Below are positions 45,711 through 55,900 of a DNA stretch of 64,000 bases, one piece after another. The DNA comes from Flavobacterium chungbukense (GTDB lineage Bacteria; Bacteroidota; Bacteroidia; Flavobacteriales; Flavobacteriaceae): assembly GCF_020805785.1 (NCBI RefSeq), contig NZ_JAJGZV010000003.1, positions 645,730 through 709,729 on the forward strand. The letters are read 5' to 3'. Within the stretch, counting starts at the first letter, position 1. Every line of letters starts with the position of its first letter. The notes under the pieces are model-generated. The model was not told where the DNA came from. It saw only the letters and a list, made by a program, of their open reading frames with translations, and did not search any database. Both the position numbers and the translations under genes were made by a program.

Positions 45711-46574
45711 ATGAAAAATCTAATTCAATCAGTTATAGCAGTAATCGCAATTGTATGCAGCTCTTTTGCTCAGGCGCAAAATAAATCTCCAAAACTTGAA
45801 AATTCTCTTCTTTGGGAAATTTCAGGAAACGGTTTAGAAAAACCATCTTATTTATACGGAACCGTTCATATGATTTGCAAGCCCGATTATTTTCTTTCGG
45901 AAAAAACAAAAAAAGCATTCGACGCTTCTAATAAATTGGTTTTAGAAATCAATTTTGCGGATCCAGCAGAAATGACAGACATGCAAAAAATGGCAATGGG
46001 AAAAGAACCTTTAAGCAAATCATTAAGTCCAGAACATTTGTCAAAATTGGATGAGATCTTAAAAAACACAACTGGAATGACCGTAAAGCAAGTAGACAGT
46101 TTTAGTTTGATGACTGTAATGAGTCTAATCTCTATGAAAACTTTTGGATGTGCAGAACTGAAGCTTTATGAAATGGAATTTATTGAGATGGCTAAAAAAA
46201 GAAACATTCAGGTTGGCGGTTTAGAAACGGTTAAGTCACAACTTTCGATTCTTGAAAATGCCTATACAGATGATGAAATGATTAAGATGTTAAGCGAATC
46301 AAATAAAAGTGAAACGGCTAAATTAGTAACGTCATATAAAAGTGAAAACATTGATGAGTTGTATAATAACGTAACCGATAAAAGGTTTACAAGCGAAAAA
46401 ACAAAAAAAATGATTCTAGATCAGAGAAATTTGAACTGGATTAAAGAAATGCCGCAGATGATGAAAACAGAAAGTGTGTTTTTTGCAGTTGGAGCAGGAC
46501 ATTTAGGAGGTGAGTTTGGAGTAATTAATTTATTAAAAAAAGCAGGATATATTGTAAAACCAGTAACGAATTAA
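45711..46574 (+). CDS. TraB/GumN family protein, exported
   Basis: A 287-residue protein with signal peptide MKNLIQSVIAVIAIVCSSFAQA. TraB/GumN features are LLWEISGNGLEKPSYLYGTVH (residues ~31-51, including the G-T-x-H motif), KLVLEINFADPAEM near residue 78, and VFFAVGAGHLGGEFGVINLL near residue 260. The conserved Gly-x-His and Glu residues are thought to form a metal-dependent hydrolase site (Tiki-like). It is followed by an ECF sigma factor after 7 bases, so a role in an envelope stress regulon is likely but inferred. Confidence 0.92.
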   Translation: MKNLIQSVIAVIAIVCSSFAQAQNKSPKLENSLLWEISGNGLEKPSYLYGTVHMICKPDYFLSEKTKKAFDASNKLVLEINFADPAEMTDMQKMAMGKEPLSKSLSPEHLSKLDEILKNTTGMTVKQVDSFSLMTVMSLISMKTFGCAELKLYEMEFIEMAKKRNIQVGGLETVKSQLSILENAYTDDEMIKMLSESNKSETAKLVTSYKSENIDELYNNVTDKRFTSEKTKKMILDQRNLNWIKEMPQMMKTESVFFAVGAGHLGGEFGVINLLKKAGYIVKPVTN

Positions 46575-46581
46575 AACTATT

Positions 46582-47085
46582 TTGAAAGAAAAAGAACAAG
46601 AGTTTTTAAATCGGATAGAAAGCCATAAAGGTATTCTGTACAAAGTTTCAAAAATGTACATGGATAATCATGATGATCAGCAAGATTTGTTTCAGGAAAT
46701 TGTTTGTCAGCTTTGGAAATCGTACGAAACATTTCGAAATGAAAGTCAGTTTTCAACCTGGATGTATCGTGTTGCGGTAAATACGGCTATCGTTTTTCTC
46801 AGAAAAGAGAAACGAAAGGTAGACAAATATGAGATTGCTTCAGAAAACATTAAAGAGGAAGAAGGCGATTCGCATATAAAAGAAAGCCAGCTGGATCATT
46901 TTTATAAAGCAGTACAAAAACTTGAAAAAATTGATAAAGCAATTATATTTTATCAGTTAGAAGGTTTCTCTCACAAGGAAATTGGTGAGAATCTAGGGAT
47001 TTCTGAAGGAAATGCAAGAGTGAAATTAAATCGAGCAAAAGAAAAATTAAAGGAAATAATTAAAAATCAGGGATATGGATTTTAA
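46582..47085 (+). CDS. ECF-type RNA polymerase sigma factor
   Basis: A 167-residue sigma-70 family member with region 2 (FQEIVCQLWKSYETFRNES, STWMYRVAVNTAIVFLRKEK) and region 4 (GFSHKEIGENLGISEGNARV, KLNRAKEKLKEII). The start is a TTG: the first in-frame ATG would remove conserved region 2.1 (EFLNRIESHKGILYKVSKMY), so TTG at 46582 is chosen. It lies 7 bases after the TraB/GumN stop and overlaps the next gene by 11 bases, suggesting translational coupling to its likely membrane partner. Confidence 0.93.
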   Translation: MKEKEQEFLNRIESHKGILYKVSKMYMDNHDDQQDLFQEIVCQLWKSYETFRNESQFSTWMYRVAVNTAIVFLRKEKRKVDKYEIASENIKEEEGDSHIKESQLDHFYKAVQKLEKIDKAIIFYQLEGFSHKEIGENLGISEGNARVKLNRAKEKLKEIIKNQGYGF

Positions 47086-47689
47086 CGATATACAAAACGC
47101 ATGGAATAACGAAAAGACCGATAATGTAGTTCTTCCAGATAATTTAGAAAGGATACAATCGGCCAACACACCTTTGGACAAGATTAGAAAGAATCTGAGA
47201 AATGAACTTATAGGACAGACGGTTGCTGTACTATTTATTGGGTTAACCCCTTATATCTTTCATTTTCCTGAGAAATGGATTTTGTCTTTTTACTTGTTTT
47301 ACAGTATAGCTTTTGCTGTGTCGGTTTATTATTTGCTCAAACTTTATTTCTTTTATAAGAGATTGAATAAGATTACTTTGAAAACAAAAGACAGTTTGTA
47401 TGAAACGTACTTTGACATACGGCTTAATATGGAGTTGTATAAAACTTTCGGCTTTGCTTTAACTCCATTTATGGTGCTGTTTATAATTGGTGTTTGGTAC
47501 AATAAAATTTCGCAACATCCAGGTTTTGATGTCGCTAACTTTACTAATAGGCAGCTAATAAGTGCTTTTGCAGGCATTGCAACTTCTATTTTATTTATGG
47601 GACTGGCAATGGAATGGACGGTTCACTATTCTTATGGAAGATATGCTAAAGAAATCAAGAAAGTAATCGATGAATTGAAAGAAGAATAA
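47075..47689 (+). CDS. Membrane protein, probable anti-sigma partner
   Basis: A 204-residue protein. The soluble N-terminus (MDFNDIQNAWNNEKTDNVVL) is typical in wording of proteins encoded right after Bacteroidota ECF sigma factors. About four transmembrane helices follow (GQTVAVLFIGLTPYIFHF, LSFYLFYSIAFAVSVYYLL, GFALTPFMVLFIIGVWY, LISAFAGIATSILFMGLAM). The 11-base overlap with the sigma gene is the strongest sign that it controls that sigma factor. There is no zinc-binding ZAS motif, so the mechanism would be non-canonical. Confidence 0.75.
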   Translation: MDFNDIQNAWNNEKTDNVVLPDNLERIQSANTPLDKIRKNLRNELIGQTVAVLFIGLTPYIFHFPEKWILSFYLFYSIAFAVSVYYLLKLYFFYKRLNKITLKTKDSLYETYFDIRLNMELYKTFGFALTPFMVLFIIGVWYNKISQHPGFDVANFTNRQLISAFAGIATSILFMGLAMEWTVHYSYGRYAKEIKKVIDELKEE

Positions 47690-47694
47690 AAAAC

Positions 47695-47724
47695 AAAACC
47701 CCATCTATTAAGATGGGGTTTTTG
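47695..47724. terminator. Bidirectional terminator
   Basis: ACCCCATCT and AGATGGGGT with an ATTA loop, flanked by A-run and T-run, between the sigma operon and the convergent T9SS gene. Confidence 0.9.
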
Positions 47725-47735
47725 CTTTATAAATA

Positions 47736-49065
47736 TTAATTAAAGATAATTTTCTTAGAAACTTCTGAGCCGTTTTCCAAAACAACTTTAACTAATAAAA
47801 CTTGATTACCAGATGGTAAATTTGAAATCTGTAATTCGTTAGAATCAACTTTGTTTTTAGTGTAAACTAATTGACCGCCAATATTATAAATCTGTACTTC
47901 TTTTATGTTTTCTTTAGTTGCAGTAACTTTTACTATTTTTGATTTTACAGAAACCATAAGGGTGTTTTCTGCATTTTCAAAATCTCCTGTACCTAATGTT
48001 TTAGAAGTGTAACGAAGATTAAAACGATTTGTAAAAGTTCCCGCCTCTGTAGTAAACTTATAATTTTCAGTACGTAAGTTTATTGTTTTACCAATTGTCA
48101 AATCTTCTAGATAAACGTTTTGAGTATCAAAAAAGCCGTCTGCATGGTCAATTGCAATAGTATACTCTCCAGCCGTTGCAGTCTTGTAGCCTAAAGGAAC
48201 AATATCTTTATCATCAAAAGGAAGTGCACGTCCTTGAATAGTCATGTTGTTCGATTCGTTGATACTGTAAAAATCAGCGCTTGTATTGGAACCTAATGTA
48301 TTGGCATCATAATTAATATCAAAACTATTCGTTGCACCTTCAATGTAACCTACTAAAGCCTGTTTGAATGCTCCTAGCTCATTAGAGAAATTAAGCCACA
48401 AACGATTTTTTTCTAATTCACCTGATTCATTAGATTTGTAGAATTGTTTGTTTTTAGCAGCAATACGCATTGTATTGTTGAAGTTTAACGTTCCTGTTTT
48501 TGGTTTAGCCAAGAATCCCTGTCCTGCTGCGATATATCCTTCAAAAGGTTGTCCGTTAAGCGTTGCTCCAGAGCTTGTTCCAATAAATCCTGTAAGGTTA
48601 AATGCTGCAAAGTCGGCATTGTTATAATAATATTTTGAATCTGCAGGGTTGTATACCGGAGATGAATTATGAGTCCAAAAATATAACGTACCTAAGTTTG
48701 TATTTCCATTAATCAATGCCGTCGCGCTAATTGCTGAAGGATATGGATTACCTACTAAGTTGAATTTATTAGCGACCACAACATGAGCTATATCACCATT
48801 ATTAGGAGTTCCTTTAAATACTGCTGTAAATGGTGCAGCTGTATTAGCATCAAAAGGCTGAGGAGCTCTTACGCTGTAACCTTTTCCAGTTTCCATAACC
48901 ATTGTTCCATAAGGGTCGATAACCCATGACGCATTAGGATTGTAATACAGATACTTGTCAAAAAGCGTGTCAGGCGATAAAGTATTCAAGGTAAAACTTG
49001 AATTCGTAACTGGAGATGACCAGTAAGTAGCATCATAGCGTCTTACAGTCGCAATTCTTTGAACT
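47736..49065 (-). repeat. Left arm of a long near-identical inverted repeat (T9SS C-terminal module)
   Basis: Pairs with 56095-57425 on the other strand. In the segment I compared base by base (48873-48974 against 56181-56282, 102 bases) only five positions differ, all synonymous third-codon bases. The similarity starts abruptly at the codons for IATVRRYDATYW; the sequences upstream in the two genes are unrelated. Confidence 0.85.
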
Positions 49066-51821
49066 TGAAAAGAAGTTGCTATATTTCCAGAAAACATTGT
49101 TTTGCTCGTTGAAGTTTGCAAAAGTGAGCCTCCGCTTAGTATTACTAGTTTTCCTGTTCCAAGTATATTAATATCTTCATCAACAGTTAAAGTTCTATCG
49201 CTTGGAACATTAAAAGTAGATCCAGAATTTACTGTACATGAACAAACTTGAATGTCTGAACCCAAAGTTACAGTTGGTGAACTAATTACGATTGAAGTAT
49301 TTGGTCCAATAGTTTCGCTTCCTGTATAAGGTGTTAGCACTCGTACAAAATTAACTGCAACGTTAGCATTTCCTCCGTCTTCTCTTAAACGAACTTCAAT
49401 TTTAGAAGTGCTGTTTAAAACATATGTCGCTCCACCGTTTATGTATGCAGCAGTGTTTGTATATCCAGATTGAGTAAATAGTGGAGTTGCACTATCATTC
49501 ATATAAATTTGAGTGGCATCATCAGAGTTTGCAAGCTCTATTCTGTAAGTTCCGCAAGGAAAACCTTGACGTCTGTAAGAAACCGTGAAATTATCATCAG
49601 GCATTGGTGCGCCTTGCCAGTTTGTTGCGGCGTAAGGTGATTTGGTAACAGGCCAATAATTTCTTGAATCCACATTCACATTAGAATCTACATAGTATCC
49701 AGCATATACTGTATTGCTTAGATTTAAATCGTTTTTGGTTAAGCCATAAACGTTCCAAGAATTAATTCCGTAAGGAAGCGCTTGGTCTCCTTTTATAGCA
49801 CCAAATGAAATTGCAGCACGAGACGAACCATCTAGTTCAAAATATTCTAAAATAAATTGGTGATTACCTGTTGTAGTAAAGTTGTATAAAAATGAGTCAA
49901 CTATGTAACTATGCTGATTCCAACGTTCAAAAACTTTAATCCCATCAATATAAAGTCTAATTCCGTCATCACTTCCAAGCATGAAATTGTATTGACCAGT
50001 TTCGGCTATATTGGCAGTCATTTTATATCTTACAAAGAATCTGTCTGAAGGCGCTGCATCACAAAAATTTCTTGTAGCGCCATTTACTGCACCATCCGCA
50101 ACATTTCTGTCAAAATTTCTCGTTGCTTCTGTAACAGTTCCTAAATAAGTTGTTCCAGTTGGTAAAGTATTGTATGTTGGGTTTGGAGCAGTATTTCCTG
50201 TAAAGCTGTAAACATATCCAATCCAAGATTCAGAACCGAAAGAAGTTTGATCTCCGGCAGGTATACATTTTACAACTTCATCAGCACCCATATAAGGTTT
50301 TACTCTTGCATCTCCATCGATATCTGTGGTAATACCTGCTATTGCTACTCCGCTTAAATTATTATTGACCGCAACATCTTGTATGTGATAGTCTGTCCCT
50401 GGTGTAACAAATGTTGGTAGAAAAGTCTGAGAATTTGAATCTCCTACTGCCGAATTCCAGTTAGTAGGAACTGTTCCTGCTGTTGTTGCCGCATATAGAG
50501 TACCAGATATTCTGTTTAAGAATTTATTAGTGCTACTATTAACGTAATAATCATTATTGCTAATTTGACTTAATGTTCCTCCGTTTAAGAATATAGCATA
50601 TTGCTCATTAGATTGTAAATTAACAAAAATGTTGTTTTTTATATTGATTCCAGAACCTCCTTCAGTATATAAACAAGAAGCACTTGTTGTTCCTGTCGGT
50701 GCTCCGCTCGCAATAAGAGTGTTATAATATACATTTGTTGCACTTCCTGAATAAATGAAAATGCTATGTGCTCTGTTGTAATAGTTATAATTATTTGAAT
50801 CTGCAGTAGTATTATAAACATTACTGATAATATTATTAGTAATGTTTGTAGTTCCACTCGTTTTTACAAGAATACCTGCCGAATATTTAGCATTGTTATG
50901 TTGCGTATTAACAATATCATTAATATAATTACCTGAGACACTTCCCGTGCTATTTCCTAACAAAACAATTGCGGCACAATCGTTATTAACATTAACGGTA
51001 TTTCTAATTCCAGATAGTGTGTTTCCTGAAATTTCATAGTTTAAAGCGTTAGACAAGAATATTGCTCTAATTGGTTTTTCAGCTGCAGTTGTAGTTCCAA
51101 TTTTGTTTCCTTGAATTTTCCAACCTGTTGGAGAAGTACTAGCATTTCCGTTAATGTTAACACCGTCTTTAACATTAAATGTCTCATTGTTGATAATTGA
51201 AATATTGGAATTGGCACCGTTATTATCGTTTTCGCCAAGGCTGTTATTTGCTCCAAGACCGTTGCCTCCAGAGTACACTCCAGTTAAAAGAGTAATACCA
51301 TCATTACGATTTACAAATCTTAGGTTGGTGTTTTTAACAGTGATATTTGTTGAACCGGTTGAGCCATTACTCGCAATCCAAATGACTGATCTTGCTGTAT
51401 AGCCTAAATTATCGGTATTTATCAAAGTTAAATTTTTTGTGTTTAACGTTGAATTACTTCCGTCTATGATTACGTTGTTGGTACCATTAAATCTAATAAC
51501 TGCTGGAATACCGCTTGATGCACTAGCCATTGTAGTGGTAATAGTGATGTTCTTGCCAGTATTTGGTTTAATGGTGAAGGTATTCGTTGGACTTGTATTT
51601 GGTATGGCATTGATTGTAAGTAAAGAAGTTAAGTTCTGGTTTTCATCAAGCAAAAACCTAACAGGGCCACTAACTCCACGCGCATATATTTGGTCTATTG
51701 CAAGTGCAAGAGTCCTGAAGTTCGCATCAGTATTTGCAGAGCTAATAACAATATCGCCACTCAATTGTTGAGCGAATCCAAAAAATGGTAACAATAAAAA
51801 TAAAAGTAAAGTTTTTTTCAT
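47736..51821 (-). CDS. T9SS-secreted beta-helix/PA14 surface protein
   Basis: A 1361-residue protein. Signal peptide MKKTLLLFLLLPFFGFAQQL is followed by a parallel beta-helix rich in N-x-I/V rungs (~30-510). Next come two PA14-like carbohydrate-binding segments (~540-690 with MLGSDDGIRLYIDGIKVFE; ~710-830). A conserved module begins RYDATYWSSPVTNSS near residue 922, and a T9SS type A sorting domain (~1290-1361) has VQIYNIGGQLVY and ends SKKIIFN. It is exported to the cell surface by the gliding-associated secretion system. The last ~1330 bases are almost identical, inverted, to the end of the next large gene. Confidence 0.88.
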   Translation of the reverse strand: MKKTLLLFLLLPFFGFAQQLSGDIVISSANTDANFRTLALAIDQIYARGVSGPVRFLLDENQNLTSLLTINAIPNTSPTNTFTIKPNTGKNITITTTMASASSGIPAVIRFNGTNNVIIDGSNSTLNTKNLTLINTDNLGYTARSVIWIASNGSTGSTNITVKNTNLRFVNRNDGITLLTGVYSGGNGLGANNSLGENDNNGANSNISIINNETFNVKDGVNINGNASTSPTGWKIQGNKIGTTTAAEKPIRAIFLSNALNYEISGNTLSGIRNTVNVNNDCAAIVLLGNSTGSVSGNYINDIVNTQHNNAKYSAGILVKTSGTTNITNNIISNVYNTTADSNNYNYYNRAHSIFIYSGSATNVYYNTLIASGAPTGTTSASCLYTEGGSGINIKNNIFVNLQSNEQYAIFLNGGTLSQISNNDYYVNSSTNKFLNRISGTLYAATTAGTVPTNWNSAVGDSNSQTFLPTFVTPGTDYHIQDVAVNNNLSGVAIAGITTDIDGDARVKPYMGADEVVKCIPAGDQTSFGSESWIGYVYSFTGNTAPNPTYNTLPTGTTYLGTVTEATRNFDRNVADGAVNGATRNFCDAAPSDRFFVRYKMTANIAETGQYNFMLGSDDGIRLYIDGIKVFERWNQHSYIVDSFLYNFTTTGNHQFILEYFELDGSSRAAISFGAIKGDQALPYGINSWNVYGLTKNDLNLSNTVYAGYYVDSNVNVDSRNYWPVTKSPYAATNWQGAPMPDDNFTVSYRRQGFPCGTYRIELANSDDATQIYMNDSATPLFTQSGYTNTAAYINGGATYVLNSTSKIEVRLREDGGNANVAVNFVRVLTPYTGSETIGPNTSIVISSPTVTLGSDIQVCSCTVNSGSTFNVPSDRTLTVDEDINILGTGKLVILSGGSLLQTSTSKTMFSGNIATSFQVQRIATVRRYDATYWSSPVTNSSFTLNTLSPDTLFDKYLYYNPNASWVIDPYGTMVMETGKGYSVRAPQPFDANTAAPFTAVFKGTPNNGDIAHVVVANKFNLVGNPYPSAISATALINGNTNLGTLYFWTHNSSPVYNPADSKYYYNNADFAAFNLTGFIGTSSGATLNGQPFEGYIAAGQGFLAKPKTGTLNFNNTMRIAAKNKQFYKSNESGELEKNRLWLNFSNELGAFKQALVGYIEGATNSFDINYDANTLGSNTSADFYSINESNNMTIQGRALPFDDKDIVPLGYKTATAGEYTIAIDHADGFFDTQNVYLEDLTIGKTINLRTENYKFTTEAGTFTNRFNLRYTSKTLGTGDFENAENTLMVSVKSKIVKVTATKENIKEVQIYNIGGQLVYTKNKVDSNELQISNLPSGNQVLLVKVVLENGSEVSKKIIFN

Positions 51822-51875
51822 GCTTAAATGTTTTCTATCAGTTTGTTATGCTGGCATAGGACTTTTCAGCCGGAG

Positions 51876-51883
51876 CAAAGATA
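51876..51883 (-). promoter_or_regulatory. -7 element TATCTTTG of the beta-helix gene
   Basis: A perfect TAnnTTTG match on the minus strand, about 55 bases before the ATG. No TTG is present at 17-23 bases upstream, which would suit an activated promoter. Confidence 0.45.
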
Positions 51884-51933
51884 TGTACATCTACGAGCTA
51901 GAAATAAAGAGGGTTTTCAATACCTCTATATAA

Positions 51934-51961
51934 TCGACGAATTGTTAAAATACTCGACGAA
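51934..51961. promoter_or_regulatory. Direct repeat TCGACGAA x2, spaced 20 bp: candidate activator site
   Basis: TCGACGAA occurs at 51934-51941 and 51954-51961, start to start exactly 20 bases, so both copies face the same side of the helix. They sit 51-78 bases upstream of the -7 element of the beta-helix gene, a classic activator position. A third copy is at 1523-1530 upstream of the GH43 gene. Two-turn direct repeats are used by LytTR-type regulators; that link is inference. Confidence 0.45.
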
Positions 51962-52218
51962 ATGCATGAAAAAAAAATACATTTTACGGATATTCTTATA
52001 AAATACTAAAAAATATTATAAGAATAATCGCAAGAAATGGTGTTTTTTTTGAGGTGATTTTCAATTTTTGGACTAAAAAACGCGAGTTTAGCAATAAAAT
52101 CATCAAAATCGGAATAATTTACAACCATAAGTTATGAGCGATTTTTGTGTGGATTTTAGCACAATCTGAATTCTAAGTGATGATTGTGAAAAGATTATAA
52201 TTTTAGATTTTTAAGAAA

Positions 52219-52701
52219 TTAGCTTAGTTCTAATTCTTTTACTTTTTCGTAAACTAAATTGTTTTCATAACCTCTTCGAAGCATATAATCACAAAATTTT
52301 TTACGTTTTTTCAATGAGTTACTTTCTGATAAATTATTCCAGCATCTTTCTGCAAGATTTTCGAAAGTTTCGAAATACTCTTCTGTAGAAATTTCCTTCA
52401 GAGCCAAATTGATATTAGCAGATGAAATTTGTCTTGCTTTAAGCTCATTTGTAATTCTAATTTTTCCCCAATTTTTAATGCGATGTTTACCGCGTGCAAA
52501 ACTGCAAGCGAAACGAGTTTCGTTTAGAAAGTTGTCTTCAATAAGTTTTACAATGATGGTGTCAATTTCGTCCGAAGTCATTTTTAAGCTGTATAATTTC
52601 GAAACAACTTCTTCATGACAACGTTCTTGATAAGCACAAAAGTGTTCTAATTTTTGTAAAGCTTCTTTTATGGTAAAGGTGTATTTCGTCGGGGTTTTCA
52701 T
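52219..52701 (-). CDS. recX: Regulatory protein RecX
   Basis: Modulates RecA filament growth. At 160 residues it is made of helical triplets: ALQKLEHFCAYQERCHEEV (repeat 1), VVKLIEDNFLNETRFACSFARG (typical RecX wording, near residue 50), WGKIRITNELKARQISSANI and FCDYMLRRGYENNLVYEKV. It lies between the divergent starts of two huge T9SS genes, far from recA. The region between inverted repeats at 47.7-49.1 and 56.1-57.4 kb contains it, so it could be flipped with them. Confidence 0.93.
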   Translation of the reverse strand: MKTPTKYTFTIKEALQKLEHFCAYQERCHEEVVSKLYSLKMTSDEIDTIIVKLIEDNFLNETRFACSFARGKHRIKNWGKIRITNELKARQISSANINLALKEISTEEYFETFENLAERCWNNLSESNSLKKRKKFCDYMLRRGYENNLVYEKVKELELS

Positions 52702-52793
52702 GCTTTTTAACGATTAAATTCAAAAACTGGCATTTACTTGCAAAAAACTTCTAAAATTTGTTAATATTAACGAAAAAGAAACATTGTTAAATG

Positions 52794-52823
52794 TTGTGTA
52801 TGTGCTGAATTTCAATATTTTTG
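52794..52823 (+). promoter_or_regulatory. Promoter TTG-N19-TATTTTTG
   Basis: TTG at 52794-52796 and TATTTTTG at 52816-52823 with ideal 19-base spacing. It reads toward the GEVED/lectin gene, leaving a 5'-UTR of about 150 bases that is AT-rich and has no obvious structure. Confidence 0.7.
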
Positions 52824-52979
52824 TACGATAATTTAACAGATTTATAATCTTGCTGTAAAACAGGATTTTAACATTCAAAATGGACTGAAAATTCACAAAA
52901 AAATGTTTTTTTCAGATTAGGAATGCCCTTTTTGCTTTTTAGCAACCAAAAACAAATTTAAAATAAATACCACATTGAT

Positions 52980-55900
52980 ATGAAACGAAAACTACTTTTG
53001 TTTATTCGCTTTTTATTTTTAAGAATTTTTAATCTTTTTTCAAAAAAGATTTTTAATCCGAGTTTAGGATTTCTTAGCTTGATCATGTTTTTAGTTGTCA
53101 CAACATCTAATGCGGCTGAGTATTTTTCTATTGCTAATGGAAATTGGACAAGTAGAGATACTTGGTCAACAAGTTCAGGAGGTGGTAGAGTTGGAATGGG
53201 AGTTTTTCCTATTGCTGGAGATATTGTTCATATAGAAGGTGGTGATGTAGTTACTTTAACGGCAAACGCAGCCTGCGCATCGATTGATTTTCCTACAACA
53301 AATAATAGTAACTCGATTGTGCTGAACGGTTTTACTTTAAATGTTTCAGGAAATATTTTAATTCCTAGAGCAGGAGGAAGCTCTTTAAACCAAATTAATG
53401 TAGGAACAGGAACTTTGAATGCCGGAAGTATTGACTTCCCTACTACTGGAAATACTGTGAGACATAGAATTCTTATTTCTACAGGTACTGTAATGGTTTC
53501 TGGCAACTTATCTACAAGTTCTAATGATGTAAGTGCTAGAATTGAATTTACTGGGGCTGGTCTTTTAAGAGTTGGGGGAGATTTCTTCTCAAATGGAGGA
53601 GGTTCGCTTATCCCTTCAACAGGTAGAGTAGAATTAAATGGAACAAATCAGTCTTTTAATGCGTTTAGTTATTATAATCTTTTGTTTTCTACCGGAGGAA
53701 CAAAAACATTTATTGGAACAACAACAATAACAAATGCCTTAACCATAAATACAAACGTAAATGCAAATTTAGGCACAGGATTAACTCATTCAGCAGCTAC
53801 ACTGACTTTAGGTGCAAATCAAGTTGTTCCTAGTTCATGGGGGAATACAATTTCTCCGTCTTTGCGTAAGGATGATACTTTTTTTACGGCAACTACCGGA
53901 ATTGTAAATGTTTCATCAAGCACCTGTACTAATTTTAATGCTGGTGTACCAATTACAAGTGTTTCCTACAATAACCAAACGCGACCAAGCTCAGGAACTG
54001 GAAATTATGAAGATCTTACTTCGCCAGTTTTAACGTCAGTTGTAAAAGGACAAAGTTATGCTTTGGTTGTAAGAGGTAATACAGGTGGTGATCAAAATGC
54101 GTATTATGATGCTTATTTTGATTGGAATAATAATGGAACATTTGAGGCTTCGGAGTATGTTAAAATAGGAACAATCAGAAATTCAGTAGGAACTACAGCA
54201 GATGGTAAATCAGCATCAGTATATGTGACAGTGCCTACAGGTGCTTTTACAGGTACGATAAAAGTGAGAGTTATGAGCCGTACAGGTAACTATAACAATA
54301 ATCCATGTGCATCTTTAGGGAATACAGGACAGATAGAAGACCATAGTATTACGTTGCAAGATCCTTGTACAGGTAATCTAACTCCAGGGAATACTTTGAG
54401 TACAGCAACTACTGTTTGTCCTTACACTCCATTTACGTTGTCGTTACAGAACACATTGCAAGATGGAGTAACCTATACTTGGCAAACTTCACCTGATGGA
54501 ACAGGATCTTGGAGTACTGCTTCAACTCCAACTACTAACTTTTTTGGTCTTGAAACTTTTGATGCTGCAAATGCGCAGGCAAATCTATATGGAGATGCTG
54601 TTTTGGTTGGTGGACAACTGCAGTTAACAAGAGCAGTAAATAGTTTGTATGGTGCTTATGTAATTCAGAAGACACCAGGTGTAAATTATGATGCCTTTAA
54701 TGTAAACTTTGATTATCAGATTCCGACTACAGGGGGGGCAGATGGTTTTAGTTTAAGTTACGCTAGTGATGTTGCAAATGATGCTACTGGAGGAGAAGAT
54801 GGTTCAGGAACTGGAATAATTGTACAATTTGATACCTACGATAATGAAGGAGTTCAAGCAGGTAGCCGTATTAGAATAAAATATGCAGGTAATACTATTT
54901 ACAATACTGCAATTAATGAACCGGTTTTGAGACCGACTACTGGAAATACTCCAGTTATTATAAAAGTAGATGCAAGAGGAAGACTAAGTCTAACCGTAAA
55001 CAACTCAGTAGTTGTAGCAGATTTAGCATTGCCAGGGGCATATCTTTTAGCAGTTAAATCAAACTGGAGATTTAAGTTTTCAGCAAGAACAGGAGGTTCA
55101 AATGACAGACATTTAATAGATAATCTATTAATTAGATATGTTGATCCAGTTGGGGCAGGTCCAACATTTACAACTACACAAACAGTTAAAACATTTTATC
55201 GCGTAATGGTAACGTGTGGCTCAACAACTAATTATTCAATACCAGTAATGGTTGATGTAACATCGGCAACAATTAGTCCGATTACTGCAACAACTTGTAG
55301 CGGAGCTGCATCACTTACTATAAATCCTGCAACTATCACAGGAAATACAGTTCCAACAGGTACAACCTATACATGGCCAGTTCCAGTTAGGACAGCAGGA
55401 TTATCTGGAGGAGCAGCAAGTTCAGGAAATCCGAACAGTATCGCAACGGGAGTACTAACTTTAAATACAGGAACAACAACACCACAAACGGCTACTTATA
55501 CAGTTACTCCTGTTTCTGGAACTTGTACAGGAGTACCATTTACAGTAACGGTTACCGTTAACCCAATACAGACTACTCCGTCAACAAGTGGTAAAATTAA
55601 TGTTACTTGTGCAGAATTAGGAAAAGTAACTATAGGAAGTCTTCCTTCAGGAAGTTGGCAAATTAACCAATCAGGACAGGCATCAGCAACTATAAATGGC
55701 ACAGGAACTTCATATCAAGTAACTGGTTTAGTCGCTGGATCTTATACTTTCACGGTTCAAACAACAACTTCTTGTGTTTCAGCTTCTTCTGCAACGGTTG
55801 TTATTGATGATTCTCCTTCCGCTACATGGAATGGTTTATCTTGGGACGGCGGTGCTCCAGATAGTACAAAAAGAATCATTATTAATTCAAGCAATGGTAC

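Larger units (their letters stand above)
51822..52218. other. Gene-free 397-base region upstream of the beta-helix gene
   Basis: Lies between two minus-strand genes. It holds the -7 element and direct repeats described separately; the part beyond 51965 is AT-rich with no open frame, hairpin or known RNA motif that I can see. The leader and control region of the T9SS gene probably occupy the first 150 bases. Confidence 0.6.

Noticed and set aside
51154..51771. Plus-strand open frames opposite the beta-helix gene
   Set aside because: They read as hydrophobic Val/Leu-rich shadows of N/T-rich repeats; the minus-strand gene has a signal peptide, domains and sorting signal.
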